Notes under the pieces: generated by a model
Seen by the model: only the letters and a program-made list of their open reading frames with translations
Told to the model about the DNA's origin: nothing
Databases searched by the model: none
Position numbers and translations under genes: made by a program
NCBI GenBank assembly: GCA_028023455.1
Contig: JAQFVV010006640.1
Location: 80,001-144,000 of the forward strand
DNA length: 64,000 bases
Direction of reading: 5' to 3'
From: Epiperipatus broadwayi
Taxonomy: Eukaryota > Onychophora > Udeonychophora > Euonychophora > Peripatidae
Part shown: positions 13,497 through 25,600 of the stretch, in pieces
Layout: each line of letters begins with the position of its first letter
Position numbering within the stretch: position 1 is the stretch's first letter

Positions 13497-13910
13497 GATC
13501 AATAGATGGCGTTTTACCAAAACACCCAATAAGTGTATAATTTGTTTACATAAATGACAAAAGAGTCAGAATTACTATCTCTTTCATTTGATCACTTTCA
13601 AATCAGCTGATTTCAAGCTAATTTTGCTATCATCAATGAAAGATAGAGCTAAAAATTGGATCTAATAACTGACTCCAAGTGTTTATGCAAAACGTTTCTA
13701 TCAGTTTGCAAGCATGAATTTTTCAGACCGGTCAAAGTCTTCAAACTCAGCCTAACAAGCTAGATAGCTATATGGGTCTGATCTCAGTTCAGTTTCTGCA
13801 TATAGTCAAAGCCTCTGCAATATATATCATTGCAAATACTTTTAAAGGTACATTTATGAAAAACAAAAACAAGTTAGAATCATGTAACTTGCTATATCAC
13901 TTGTATTTAT
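13497..13910 (+). repeat. 414-bp tandem duplication, unit 1
   Basis: It begins GATCAATAGATGGCGTTTTA, and the adjacent unit begins the same with one change. The two units agree over nearly the whole length. Notable internal phrases are CAGCTGATTTCAAGCTAATTTT, TCATCAATGAAAGATAGAGC and TATATGGGTCTGATCTCAGT. A diverged third relative lies at 42355-42560. No frame is open through the unit. Confidence 0.92.
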
Positions 13911-14310
13911 GATCAATAGATGGCATTTTACCAAAACACCGAACAAGTGTATAATTTGTTTACATAAACGACAAAAGAGTCAGAATTAACTATCTCTTTC
14001 AATTGCCCACTTTCAAATCAGCTGATTTCAAGCTAATTTTTCTATCATCAGTGAAAGATAGAGCTAGAAACTAGATCTAAAAACTAAGTGTTTATACAAA
14101 AAGTTTCTATCAGTTTGCAAGCATGAATTTTTCAGACCGGTCAAAGTTTTCAAACTCAGCCTAACAGAATAGATAGTTATATGGGTCTGATCTCAGTTCA
14201 GTTTCTTCACATAGTCAAAGCCTCTGCAATATATACCATTGCAAAAACTTAAGGTACATTTATGAAAAACAAAAACAAGTTAGAATCACGTAACTTGCTA
14301 TATCATATAT
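13911..14310 (+). repeat. 414-bp tandem duplication, unit 2
   Basis: Direct continuation of unit 1 with about a 14-bp shortening from small deletions. It ends at GCTATATCATATATATAT. The (TA) tracts at both outer edges suggest the duplicated unit is itself a (TA)n-flanked repeat. Confidence 0.92.
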
Positions 14311-16035
14311 ATATTAAATAACGTTAATTTACACACAAATATTCATCGGTAATTTTTTTAAAGATCATCATCCATTTTTTTTCTTAAGGTTATATATAAG
14401 AGATCTTTAATAATTTTTATTTTCTAACTAGAGACACAATGCAGTTTCTCTTCATATTAATACTTCTTCATTTATTCTTTTCAACAGATATTCACTTCTG
14501 ATTATATCTTTTCTATTTAAAATAGGTCCTAAATCCACATCTCTAAAATCTTCAATTATTAATAACTTTTCCTAATTGCCCATTCTGCATATAAAACAAT
14601 AACTCAGACACATTATTTCACAAATCTTGTTTTAAATATAAATTTAGTACTTCACAAACAAACAACTAATTTTATTAAAACTTATTTACTATTGGAACTC
14701 TGAGTTTTCTTTTATTTCTTTTCATCAAAAGCAATATTTTTTTCTACAGATTACTTTTGAATGCTTATTCCATGTATTTTTTTATTTTAAATTTTATTTA
14801 TCTCTCTTAATACTACATAAAATTTAATTGATTTCACTAATACTTTTTATAAGTATTATCACATTAACTAGTAGGAGGAAATTAATGTTTTTATTGCCAA
14901 TGTCTTTTCCATTTTCATTAAAATAACTTTAAAATTCTTTTTAATATATGTAAAGTAAAGCAAAAAATCGTCCGTGTCCTTGCTTTAAACTTCTTTTTAT
15001 ATTTAGAATTTCCTGATCGTTTAATCATATATATCAGGGGAGGCCAACTTTTGTGTTCATAAGATCTACTTTTTATTTTTAAAATATGTTGCGATCGACA
15101 TGTTGTCATAGGCGATCAACTTGTTATCATAGGCATAGTCTAAGTGGAGGGAGGTGTGAAATACATACTATTTTTATATATCTACCTAGCAACAAATAAC
15201 AATTATTTAACAGGCCAAAAAACTCAAGTCGGGGGGAATTAAAGCAACATGAGTAATTATCAACTATATTTATTAATTCAAATTAACTACATTAAATCAA
15301 TAATAAAAATATTATTTTCAATAATGATACGGCTTAATGGACTTGACCTATCTAGAACTGAAAAAAAAATTAGAACAAAAACAAAAATAACAAAAAAAAC
15401 TTGGAAATCTTGACTTAATTTGTTTCACTCGCTACCCAATAGCTCTATCCAGATGTGCCTCGTGATCGACCAAAAGTGGCTTTGCGGTTGATCGGTGGAT
15501 CACGATCAACTTGTTGGACACCCCTGAATACATTGTATGAAATAGATTGAATGGATACGTACAAATACAATGAGATTAAAAAGAACAATCAATGCACAAA
15601 TTCTCCTATAACAAAAGATATGGAATTAAAATCCAAAATGAATATAATGAATTTATTTTCAAACAATTCGATAAATACTATAATGTAATAGGTAAATTGT
15701 TACAGGTTGGATCAATTAAGATAATTATTACACTTGATGATGACCTTATCTTTAGTTCCTAAGCCTCAATGTTAAATACATTATCATCCAACTAAAACAT
15801 CTTAGAAAATCTAATATCACTAAAGCAACTTTTTAACGTTCAAAATGCATTATTATGATTTGGATTACTTTTGACAATTCTACATATTTATGACTTCTGA
15901 CTTTTATTATAGAGATATATCTAATACATTTTTGATTTAATTCATCTAAATTCTTACATTCCATAGTGTTAACATTATATGGAATGATAACTAATTACAA
16001 TATGTTAAACTCAAAAAGAATATCTGATTATTACT
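14311..16035. other. AT-rich spacer
   Basis: No supportable gene. A slightly GC-richer patch at 15030-15130 and 15420-15530 (GCGATCGACATG, GTGATCGACC, GGATCACGATCAAC) holds several ATCGAC/GATCAAC words in both orientations. It looks like a decayed inverted-repeat element, otherwise unassigned. Confidence 0.45.
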
Positions 16036-16245
16036 TTCTAGTTATAAATAAATCCCAATTTCAATTTAAATAATTTACTTCATCGGTCTTTTTTAATCAA
16101 CTTTGTTGATATGCAATATTATCAATCAACAAATGTTAGTCTATAAATGTTAAACAAGTATATATTTTTATTTTAATTAATTTAAATAATTAAGTATAAA
16201 TTAAATCAATAAAATTTTATTCTACAAATATAATGTGTCCATCAG

Positions 16246-16260
<15 letters not shown>
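16036..16260 (+). repeat. Dispersed repeat R1, copy 2
   Basis: Same orientation and near-identical to 147-365. The match stops in the (TA)n run, after which the sequence turns into TTGTAACGGGCACATATG. Confidence 0.85.
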
Positions 16261-16276
<16 letters not shown>

Positions 16277-17826
16277 AACGGGCACATATGACGTTACATT
16301 GCTTTTTATTATTAAACATGAAAAAAATATAAGTTCACAAATAAAAACTTCTTTTTTAAGAATTAAAAATTGAAAATTAAAAAATCTATCTTAAACTCGT
16401 ATATATATATATATAATCACACAGATGAAAAAAAAAATATTAAAATAAAACTTTATTAAAAATAGAAAAAGTATTTTAAAAGCAAAAACTTAAAAAGATT
16501 TAATTGAAGATAAAAATATATCTTCAAGAATGTAGATAAATTAATTAATCTTTTGTAAAATGGAAATGATTATTTTAATTAGTAAACTAGCCCTTGGGCA
16601 TTTCAAATGTATAAGCAATGGTCAGATAGGAGAGAAAATACAATAGGAACAGAATGGCCAATGAAAAAAATCCATTGGGGAAATCAGACCTCATTGGGAA
16701 GATCATCATCATTGATGATGTAATGTCAATTGAATCCTTAAAATTAATATAAAAGGAAAAGTTTGGAAATTATTAGTTAGATATTATGAGAGGACAGATA
16801 TGTGTTAGTGCAGAGTTGGAGGTGAAGGGATTGAAAGATGCACTTTCAATTCCTTCAGTTGTTAAAAAAAAATGAAACATTGTTTTCTACATTGAGGACC
16901 AGCTAAAGTAAAAAACCTTCGGATGAATAAATAAAATGGCCTACAGAATACCAACCTCTTTAGGATGGCATGGGAATTCACATTCAAATGGCAAGCAATG
17001 GATAAAGCTGGACATTTTAAAAATCATAAGAACTTTATATTCATTTGAAAACAATAAGAACTCTAAATTCTAAACCTTTTAGTAAATAATACAAATAGAA
17101 TCCTATCTGACCAACATAAATTAATATTAATAATGTTATTTGATGTTTTTTTTTATTATTTAAAATCATTTCCATTTATTTTTTTTGTTCCTTTAAGTTT
17201 TTATTATGATTTTTGTTTTTCGTTAGACTAATTTATATAAATGTTAAACTTAAGTCGGCCATGAATGGCTGTATAGATTTGTAAAGTTATATTAGAGGAG
17301 GGTAATCTTAGATTATTTGTTTCGTAGTTGAATTGGGACAATGGATTGGATATATTGGTGTAATTAGTAGATGTAGTACGAGATTCGCTATGGGTAGAAT
17401 AGCTTTATATGCCACACACTTCCTTTTGCCTAGGGAATGTGATCGTAAGTTGGCAAAAATGAATGCAATCCTTTCCTATGGAGTTTTTTTTATTGCTCTT
17501 CTCGTTAGATAGATGTAGTATTCCTATCTGACGAGAGTCAATTCTCATAACCTTTTTGTGCTGTCGTATTCATATTACATTGAATACAACAATATATCAG
17601 ATGGATTGATGGTTTAACTGCAAACTTTTAGCCTAAGGTTAAATAAGGACAGAATATTTTCTTTCAAATGCAAATCTATGTAGTCTATTCATACTCAACA
17701 CTCTAAATAAAAATACTAAACTCATCTATGCGAACTTATAAAAATTAAAAATGTGAATTAAAATCTAAAATAAAAGTTAAAAATGTAGTTAAATGCTAAA
17801 GTAAACATATTAAAATGATAATGCTA

Positions 17827-17857
<31 letters not shown>

Positions 17858-18080
17858 AATATGATATATGCTAAATTTTATATATATATATATATATGCG
17901 TAAATAAATGTTTTGTATGTCAATTACTGGCAGTGGCTTATTTTATTATTTCTTAATATTAAATATATATTCTTAGATATGAATTTATAGAAATAAAATT
18001 TAAATATCTGCTACTCCCTGAGCTAGTGACAATGGGCTAACAACCAGAATCAAAATATATAAAAAAAAATATTTTTTTTT
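16261..18080. other. Unassigned AT-rich region with (TA)n tracts
   Basis: It starts with TTGTAACGGGCACAT directly after (TA)n, a junction style shared with other elements here. There are two further TA runs at about 17831-17858 and 17879-17897 with the same left flank (ATGCTAAATTTTA), a small local duplication. A short perfect hairpin, ATCATCATTGATGAT, lies near 16708. No coding sequence was recognised. Confidence 0.4.
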
Positions 18081-18084
18081 ACTT

Positions 18085-18200
18085 ATGTATCTGCCTACTT
18101 TATAAATTTTTCTAGGTTCAAATGCCTAGATGGTGCTCTGTAGTGTAGATTACATTAAGTCCTTATCCTCTGGATCATTATAATATATATATATTGTGAC
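18085..18200 (+). repeat. Dispersed repeat R4, copy 1
   Basis: The phrases GTATCTGCCTACTTTATAAA, TTTTTCTAGGTTCAAATG and CTAGATGGTGCTCT match the reverse complement of 50490-50545 in order. In both copies TTGTGACAGT follows. Part of the same repeat is seen near 10190-10215. Confidence 0.5.
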
Positions 18201-20030
18201 AGTCAGATGATGTATGTTGGTTTAACCCAGTTCAAATACTAGGCGAAAGTACCTTGAGGCCACCCATACGTGAGATATTAAATCAAGAATACTATGACTT
18301 CTGCCCTATTCGCCTATTCTCCAGGCTAATGATGAACCAACAACATTATCTGAGCCATACATAAATTAATTTTCATCCGTCCAAGCTTAGCATCAGCGGT
18401 AGAGACATGGACGGGAACACCTACAGAGCTAAATAGTTAAATGTGCATAAAAGTACTATGAAAAATGTGTTTTGCGTGCCTGGATCATTGGAAAAGTAAC
18501 AATAAAGCATTAAAATAAAATTAGCAAACTGAAGATTTTTAGTTAAATAATAGATATTTAATTAATGACTTTAATATATGAATAATGATTTAATGGCCTC
18601 CGCTATTCTCCTAAATTAATGAAAACTAATTAGACAATGAAAACAGATTAAACAATATAATATTTTTGCAGTCTAAGTCTTTTCTTTCCAATTTTAATAA
18701 AATTGTCAACTCAAATCTCCTCGATAAAGTACAATAATAAAAATCTTTTGCAAAGCAATTAGAAAATGCTTTGCGCTAAAAACAGACAGTTTAAAAATTA
18801 TTTAAGATGTATATAGCTAAATCAGATATACGTAATAAGCTAATGGCAGACAAAAGAGGTGTTATCGAGGAGATCAAGTTGACAAACAAAGGAAACTTAC
18901 TCATATGAAATTTAGAAACATAAATGAAATTGGAAAGAGATTTTAAATGACAAATTAACTTTTAAACTTAACCGCAAATGAATACAAAATATTTATACAT
19001 GTTAGTAATGAAGAATAGCGAAGGAAAAAGGGTTAAATATATAGATAGATGATCACACAATATATATCTAAGGCTAGTCAAAAAAAGAATTACATTATAA
19101 ATATTATTAAATCAAACAATTCAAAAATATAATACAATAATGCAATTTAAAAGGTATTATCAAAAAGGGTAAAAAGTAAATAGTTCAATGGAGAGATATG
19201 GCTACCATCCTGGTACCTTGGTCATGTTTCCTACGACATTCATGGCATGATCTGACTGTCGATAGGTATTTGTCCAGACAAGGAAAATGGATAGTTGTAG
19301 CATGGTTTCATGAAAAGTCCTACAGACACGGCACAGAGTTTAGATTATACTGGGTGGATACTATGGCATTTTGATGGTGTTTAAGAACCTCGGCGATAGG
19401 CAAAGCTATATTCCTAGCCATGCATAGTAGAATTCATCAAATTCATATGATTTTTAGCTTGTAGAATGTTCAAACTTCTCTGTGATTTCGAAGATGACAG
19501 TTGTATAACTTTTTGGAATAAAATCTCAACAAGCAAAATCTGAAAGAATTCTCCAAAGAGAAATCTGAATGCTATTTCCAAAAGGAAAATCTGAATGCCA
19601 GCAAGAAAACTCTGAATAATAATCTAGTCTTTTGTTCACTCTCCTATTTATACATTTTTTTGTAAGCTACCCTCTATTGTTTGTATGAACTTAGATCTTG
19701 ATAAGCCCACCCACACTCCTTTGTTTTAAGGCAACATTTTCTAAAAATAACTTTTACTTTTTTCTTCTAAATTTCTTTCTTTAAACTTTGAATTTTATTA
19801 ATTAAAAAAGAAAGAGAAGGCCATCTTTAATTTGCCTTGAATGGGCTAATTAATTAAAAATATACATTCTTTTAGAAAATGTTGGCGGGCTTATCTCAAA
19901 ATCAAATCATACTAACTATTTTAACAAGATTTAAAAAGAAAAATACATTCTTATTTCTTTTAATAAAATAAGCATTTTATTTCAGCAGAATTTTGCATTA
20001 ACTCATATATATACGCTTGACGCATATATA
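18201..20030. other. Possible diverged ~1.8-kb repeat
   Basis: It begins after (TA)n with TTGTGACAGTCAGATGATG; a partial inverted echo, GATCTGACTGTC, occurs at 19249. The phrase CATGGCATGATCTGAC...TATTTGTCC is loosely like CATGGCACAG...CCTATTTGTC inside element E. A 30-40 bp imperfect inverted repeat joins 19692-19748 and 19870-19905 (ACATTTTCTAAAA against TTTTAGAAAATGT). No open frame was recognised. A distant relation to element E is only a suspicion. Confidence 0.3.
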
Positions 20031-22633
20031 TGTTTGACTAATAGGATTTACAAGTAATTTTTATTAACAGAAATTTAATCTTGAAATGGAATTTATTTAA
20101 AATGAAATAGTTAAGTGCAAATACAAATTATATAAAAGTAATTAATTTTAGCTTCAATGCAAAACCCTGCTGATATTGGACTATAAACTTAATTCAGGCC
20201 TGCAATACTAATTAAGTTTATAGGAGGCTGTGAAGCATGAATCAGACTTCAGATCCATTGCTTCATTTTCCAATAGTTAGTGAGCTAAAAAAATGTTAAA
20301 AAAAATGCTGTTGCTTCAGGTCAGAGGTAAAAAAATTTGCGCCAGGTGAGTTCAAGCCTACTCTTTATTTGCTGTAATATTTAATTTGTTACTGACTAAC
20401 AATCTTTCTTTCTTTTACTATATAACTAACAGTTTATCCATAATTCAATCTCCTATATCTTAAATCGAGTAATGATTCATGGTCTTCCAAGTATCATCAT
20501 TGTTAAAATACATTTCTAGATGATATTCATGGAAATGAACCAGATTTCACTTTTTGTGTGTGTGTATATATATATATATAATGCACAATTAATTAAAATA
20601 ATTATTTACTGTAACATGTTATCCATGATACAAATTCTTTATAGTCACAACAAAGTAAGTATTATTCAGAATGTTCTTTTGTTAATTAACTAATAGCATT
20701 TAAATAAACATTTAGTATTAATAACAAAAGTATTTTTCTTTATTATAATTTCTGCAAAAATTTTTGAATATCAATTATTTGTAATTAAAATTGTGCATCT
20801 GGCATTCTTATGTGTTATTAATTAATTTAAAAAATGTTATTTCAATAATAGAGATTGTTTGAATTTAATCAGTTCCAAACAATGTCAGTCATCTGTTGAA
20901 ACTAGAAAATATACAATTTTGTACCCCCATTAATTTTCCATACATTAACTAATATACATAATACAGTCAGAAATTTTTTTAAATATTTAGCTCTTGAGAA
21001 TCTTAATGCAATTGATTAGTTAAATATCAGACTTCTGGAAATTAACTTTTGTAGCAGCATAAATATGTTCTTTCAGTTGAATCTCTGGAAATTACTTTCT
21101 ATGGCTAAACATTATCTAGATTTCAAAATCATTACATGCATAATCCTCACATTAAAAGATTTATTCAACATTTTTCACAGTATTAGTCTTGATAAACAAT
21201 ACATCATTTCTTGAATTAAATTGTTTTTATGTGACTTTTTATTCCCTATGCATATATATTTTCAGAAAAAGTGTTTGTGTGAGTTTAAAATATTAAATAG
21301 AGGTTTAAATAATACATATAAAAACTCATGTCACTTCTAAATAAGATTTAAGTTATTTTTGTAATTAGATCTGTTTTATCTTGTTTTTTCTTGTTAAATA
21401 GATTTAATTAAAGAAGATTAAAAACCAAAGTTTAGTTAACTAATTTTATTGAATATATTTTTTAGAAGTTTTGAAACTATGTTGTCTCTGACAAATCACC
21501 ATTTTATCTCCAACATGACAAAATTTGGTAATAAACAATTAGATCAATTTTTACAAATAAATTTGGTCAGCTACTTCTGTTCTTTAACATTGACATTGAA
21601 AAACAAGTGAAAGACTTAAATTAGAATAATAAAACTTTGAGATTAAACATTTTGTAAAAAAGAAAAGAAAGGTAATCAATTAATTGCTAGATAACCACTG
21701 CTTGTTGTATTAAAGAGAGATAAAAAGAAAAAATTCTAATCAATTAAAACCAAAATTTAACAAAATGTTAAAATTGTATATATATTTTTCTTCTGTTTTC
21801 AAAATATTCCTAAACAAACAATTTTATCTCTCTAAAATCATTATAAACCAAATTAAATTAACATTGGTAGTAAAAAATTCATTGTAGAGAGAGAATAAAA
21901 AAACTACTTGTGTGATTTTATAGTTTCACAAAATATTCATATTATGCTTTTTAAAAATGTTTGACAATTTTTTAAATGAAATTGTGTAGAGATTTTACAT
22001 TATTATTTGGTACATAAAATATTCAAATTAAATGAAGACCTTTTTTATTGTTAATGTTTAATACATCAATGTAGTCAAATAACTACAATATAAAAATTAT
22101 CAACAAAATATAAAGAATGAGTAGTTGTCTGTGGTATCTGATGAAAGTTCAATGCTGGAAATGTTCAACTAATCATTATAACATCATTTCTTAAAATTTT
22201 ATCTTTACAATAGCATGTATTTCCTACTTTAAGTGTAGTTGTATTAAACTTTTTAAAAATATCTGTAAATAATTGTTGATTGTCCGATGTTAATTTACCG
22301 AGGAAACAATCCATTAGTGCTACTTATGTATGAATATATAAGTATTAACTTTACTTTGGAAAATTAATTAATGAATAATTCATTAGAAATTATATTAAAT
22401 TTAGTTCTATCACCATATTTTTTATGCATTGCAGTGCACTTCAATTGGTATTTTTATTAAACACTATTAGGTAACTGAGAAGGAAGCCCATAGTGTTTCT
22501 TGATTGTAAACTCAGAGGTAAAAATCTGATACACTTATTGGCTGCTGATGTTCATTGATGAGAAGCCAATCATGTTTGTTCATTATATTATAACGAAAGC
22601 TGCAATAGCAAGTCAAAATAATTGTATATTAGT

Positions 22634-22638
<5 letters not shown>
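20031..22638. other. AT-rich spacer
   Basis: No supportable feature beyond a short (GT)(TA) run at about 20560-20580. Confidence 0.55.

Positions 22639-22682
<44 letters not shown>
22639..22682. repeat. (TA)n microsatellite at left edge of element E1
   Basis: A pure TA run directly abutting TTGTACCCTCAC. Confidence 0.95.
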
Positions 22683-22686
<4 letters not shown>

Positions 22687-25600
22687 ACCCTCACATCTGG
22701 GCAATATAATATTAAAATAAAATGGGTCTAGCTCAGTTAATGATTATGCTTGGCTAAATGCATATAATTGACAAAATAAATACTTTACGTTAATATTAAT
22801 TATTCTACTAGCTCAAATTAATAAAACAATAATATTGGTTTGGTTTATAAAATAAATAAATGAATATTTATTAAATCATGAGACTTGGAAGTGAGATACA
22901 AGTGGTAATAAAGAATACATTGAGCCAATATCCCACAGGATACTACCTCAATGGCATAAGAACACTATCCCCCCTATTACTATCTCAAATAATAAATCTA
23001 TAGTATTCTTATGACTTCAGTAATAACTAATCATTAAGATTACACTAATAAATAAAGCTTAATTCTTTTAATTAAAATAATTTAAACTAAATAAATCTCA
23101 GGTTCTTAATACTACTTTAAGTTAATCAAAAATTACTGTAGTAAAGCATGATAAGGGATTTAATATCATACTCAACCACACCTAACTAATAACAAATATA
23201 ATAAATAATAATAATATTCTTCATTGTATGATTTAATCTTACATATCTTTTTCTCCACTATAATTCTTATTCGCCATGATAATAATAAAGAAATAATATA
23301 ACATAATCTTTTATCTTTCATATGATCTTGCAATAAATATGTGGTAGTATTTTATAATCTGAAAAATATATGTGTGGCAACGGATAGCATTATAATTCTT
23401 TATAATATTATAATAATTAACTTATGACCATAAAGATAATGTAAAATGTAATTTCTTAAATAAATAATCTTAAGAAAATATTATAATTCTTAAATAATAC
23501 TTTTATTTATTTCTGTGCAAAATGTTATGTTTTGGTTCAAATCTTCTGTGGTTTTAAAATATTGCAGAGTGGGACAGAAATCAACTTAACACACAAATTT
23601 TGAAAAAACAAGTTTAACAAAATTTTATTACAACAAACAAAATAAACAATGATCTATTTACAATATTTACAATTTGTACAATAAGTCTTGCACCATTATA
23701 AATCTATTATTCATCATAAACTAATAAAATAAAACATAAATTTAAAGTCTTCACTCCGACTTAAAAAAAAATACAATTTTCTATTTCCATCTTTGTCAAA
23801 TTTTATAATAAAGATACAATTACTTTACATTAATTCTAAATATTATCTCTTACTAAATATCATTATAATATGCTTCCTTTAAGCATACATTGGTTACAAA
23901 GCATAAAAAATAACAACATCTTGAATGTGTATCTTATCACTAAATAATTTCTCATTTTGCAATGTTATTATTATTAAACACAAAATATCCAATGTTGGTT
24001 TATTAATAAAATACGTGGACATCATTGCTAATCATATTATTATACCCAATATCTCTTACTTAGTATTATTTTAATATGGAATAGTTGCAATTATTGATGT
24101 ACTTCTTAATTATTAAAATAACTACAAAATATACCTATGCTTATCTTGTACTGTTTCGTTTTACTACATTATCCATTTTGAAAAATATGCAATACTTATA
24201 AAATTTAAAAATATTTGAAGTTATTTAAAATTCTAGAGCAACTTCACTTCATTTACATTCATTCATGAAATTTATTTTATTTTCAAAATAAATATAGAAC
24301 ATATTCTATGATTCTTTATTATTTAATTCCGTTTGATTTTTAATTCCATTTTGCATTGACTCTATTCATCCTCATAAGTAAACAAACCTATCTTATTCAT
24401 TAAATAACAGTCCTTAAACTCTAAGTTATTTATCATTTCCTTTTAAAAATACGATACTGTGCGATGTAATGCTTTGAAAAAATCATGATAGCGAATAGAT
24501 GTGTAGGCATAGGGAAGAAACTAGAGTCTCACTCAATAGTACATGTTAGATAAACATCATGGCACAGTGTATCAATAAAATAGAGGCATGACCTATTTGT
24601 CTAATGACCTCCACTACCAACAACGATGTCAAAGCTATTACTTCAGCTTTCTAGAACATCAATATTCAATATAAAATAAACACTGCCCACAGATAAAATA
24701 TACCAGCTACAGGGCTTTGTTAACTGTACCTGTATACTTAATAAGATCATAAAATTTTATTCCTGTTCCCATAATAAATCCTACATTAATAACATCTCAT
24801 TGGTTTCATGTTTTTAAAATTACTACCAAGTCACTATCTTATAAAATTTTCCTATAGATTTATCAAATCTACATCGACAATGATACTAACTAACATAGTC
24901 AAAATAACAAATAAAATTCAGTCATAATTATAATGATCTCAACTAATCAACAAGAAAAAGGTTACTTTACTTTCCTATCAATATTCTTGAACAAAATACA
25001 AAATGATTATTATCCATACTTTAAATATCTAAGAAATATTAAAGTCCTTTATAAAAGAATCATATAATTATTCATCATCATGTTATATTATACTAGTAAT
25101 ATGAAATCAAAGTATGCATATCCTTAGAATAAATAAATTCTAATCTTATAAGTTTAATGTGTGTATAAATGCGTTCACACATAACCCAACATTCATACTT
25201 CAACATTATATAATTCGTTGATAATCTGCAAAAGAAAAATATATCATAAAATATCAATATCTACAACTATTACCTAAGTGATATCAACTTGTCAATCACT
25301 TATGATGTCTTCTTGTCCACAAATTAAAATAAACATTGCATAGTATAATACATTCATACTATCACACTTAACAATATTAACTTATTTAAAATTATCAAAA
25401 TATTTATTATAAAACTATAATATTATTAGTGACTAAATTAATATTTATGTACCTATTCTACTAATTAAATAATGTGATAATTAGAACTAAGGTTAATAAA
25501 AAAAAATCAAGACATAATTACGTATACTTCTATGTTGAATTGTTCTTTACACAAATAAAATAAAATGTTTTTATTTTCCTTGACGTTTTTTTTTTTAAAA

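Noticed and set aside
14438-14500. A 20-residue hydrophobic, signal-peptide-like frame (MQFLFILILLHLFFSTDIHF) shortly downstream of segment A
   Set aside because: It ends in a stop with no splice donor beforehand and is on the wrong side to be the first exon of gene A. Hydrophobic frames are frequent in AT-rich DNA.
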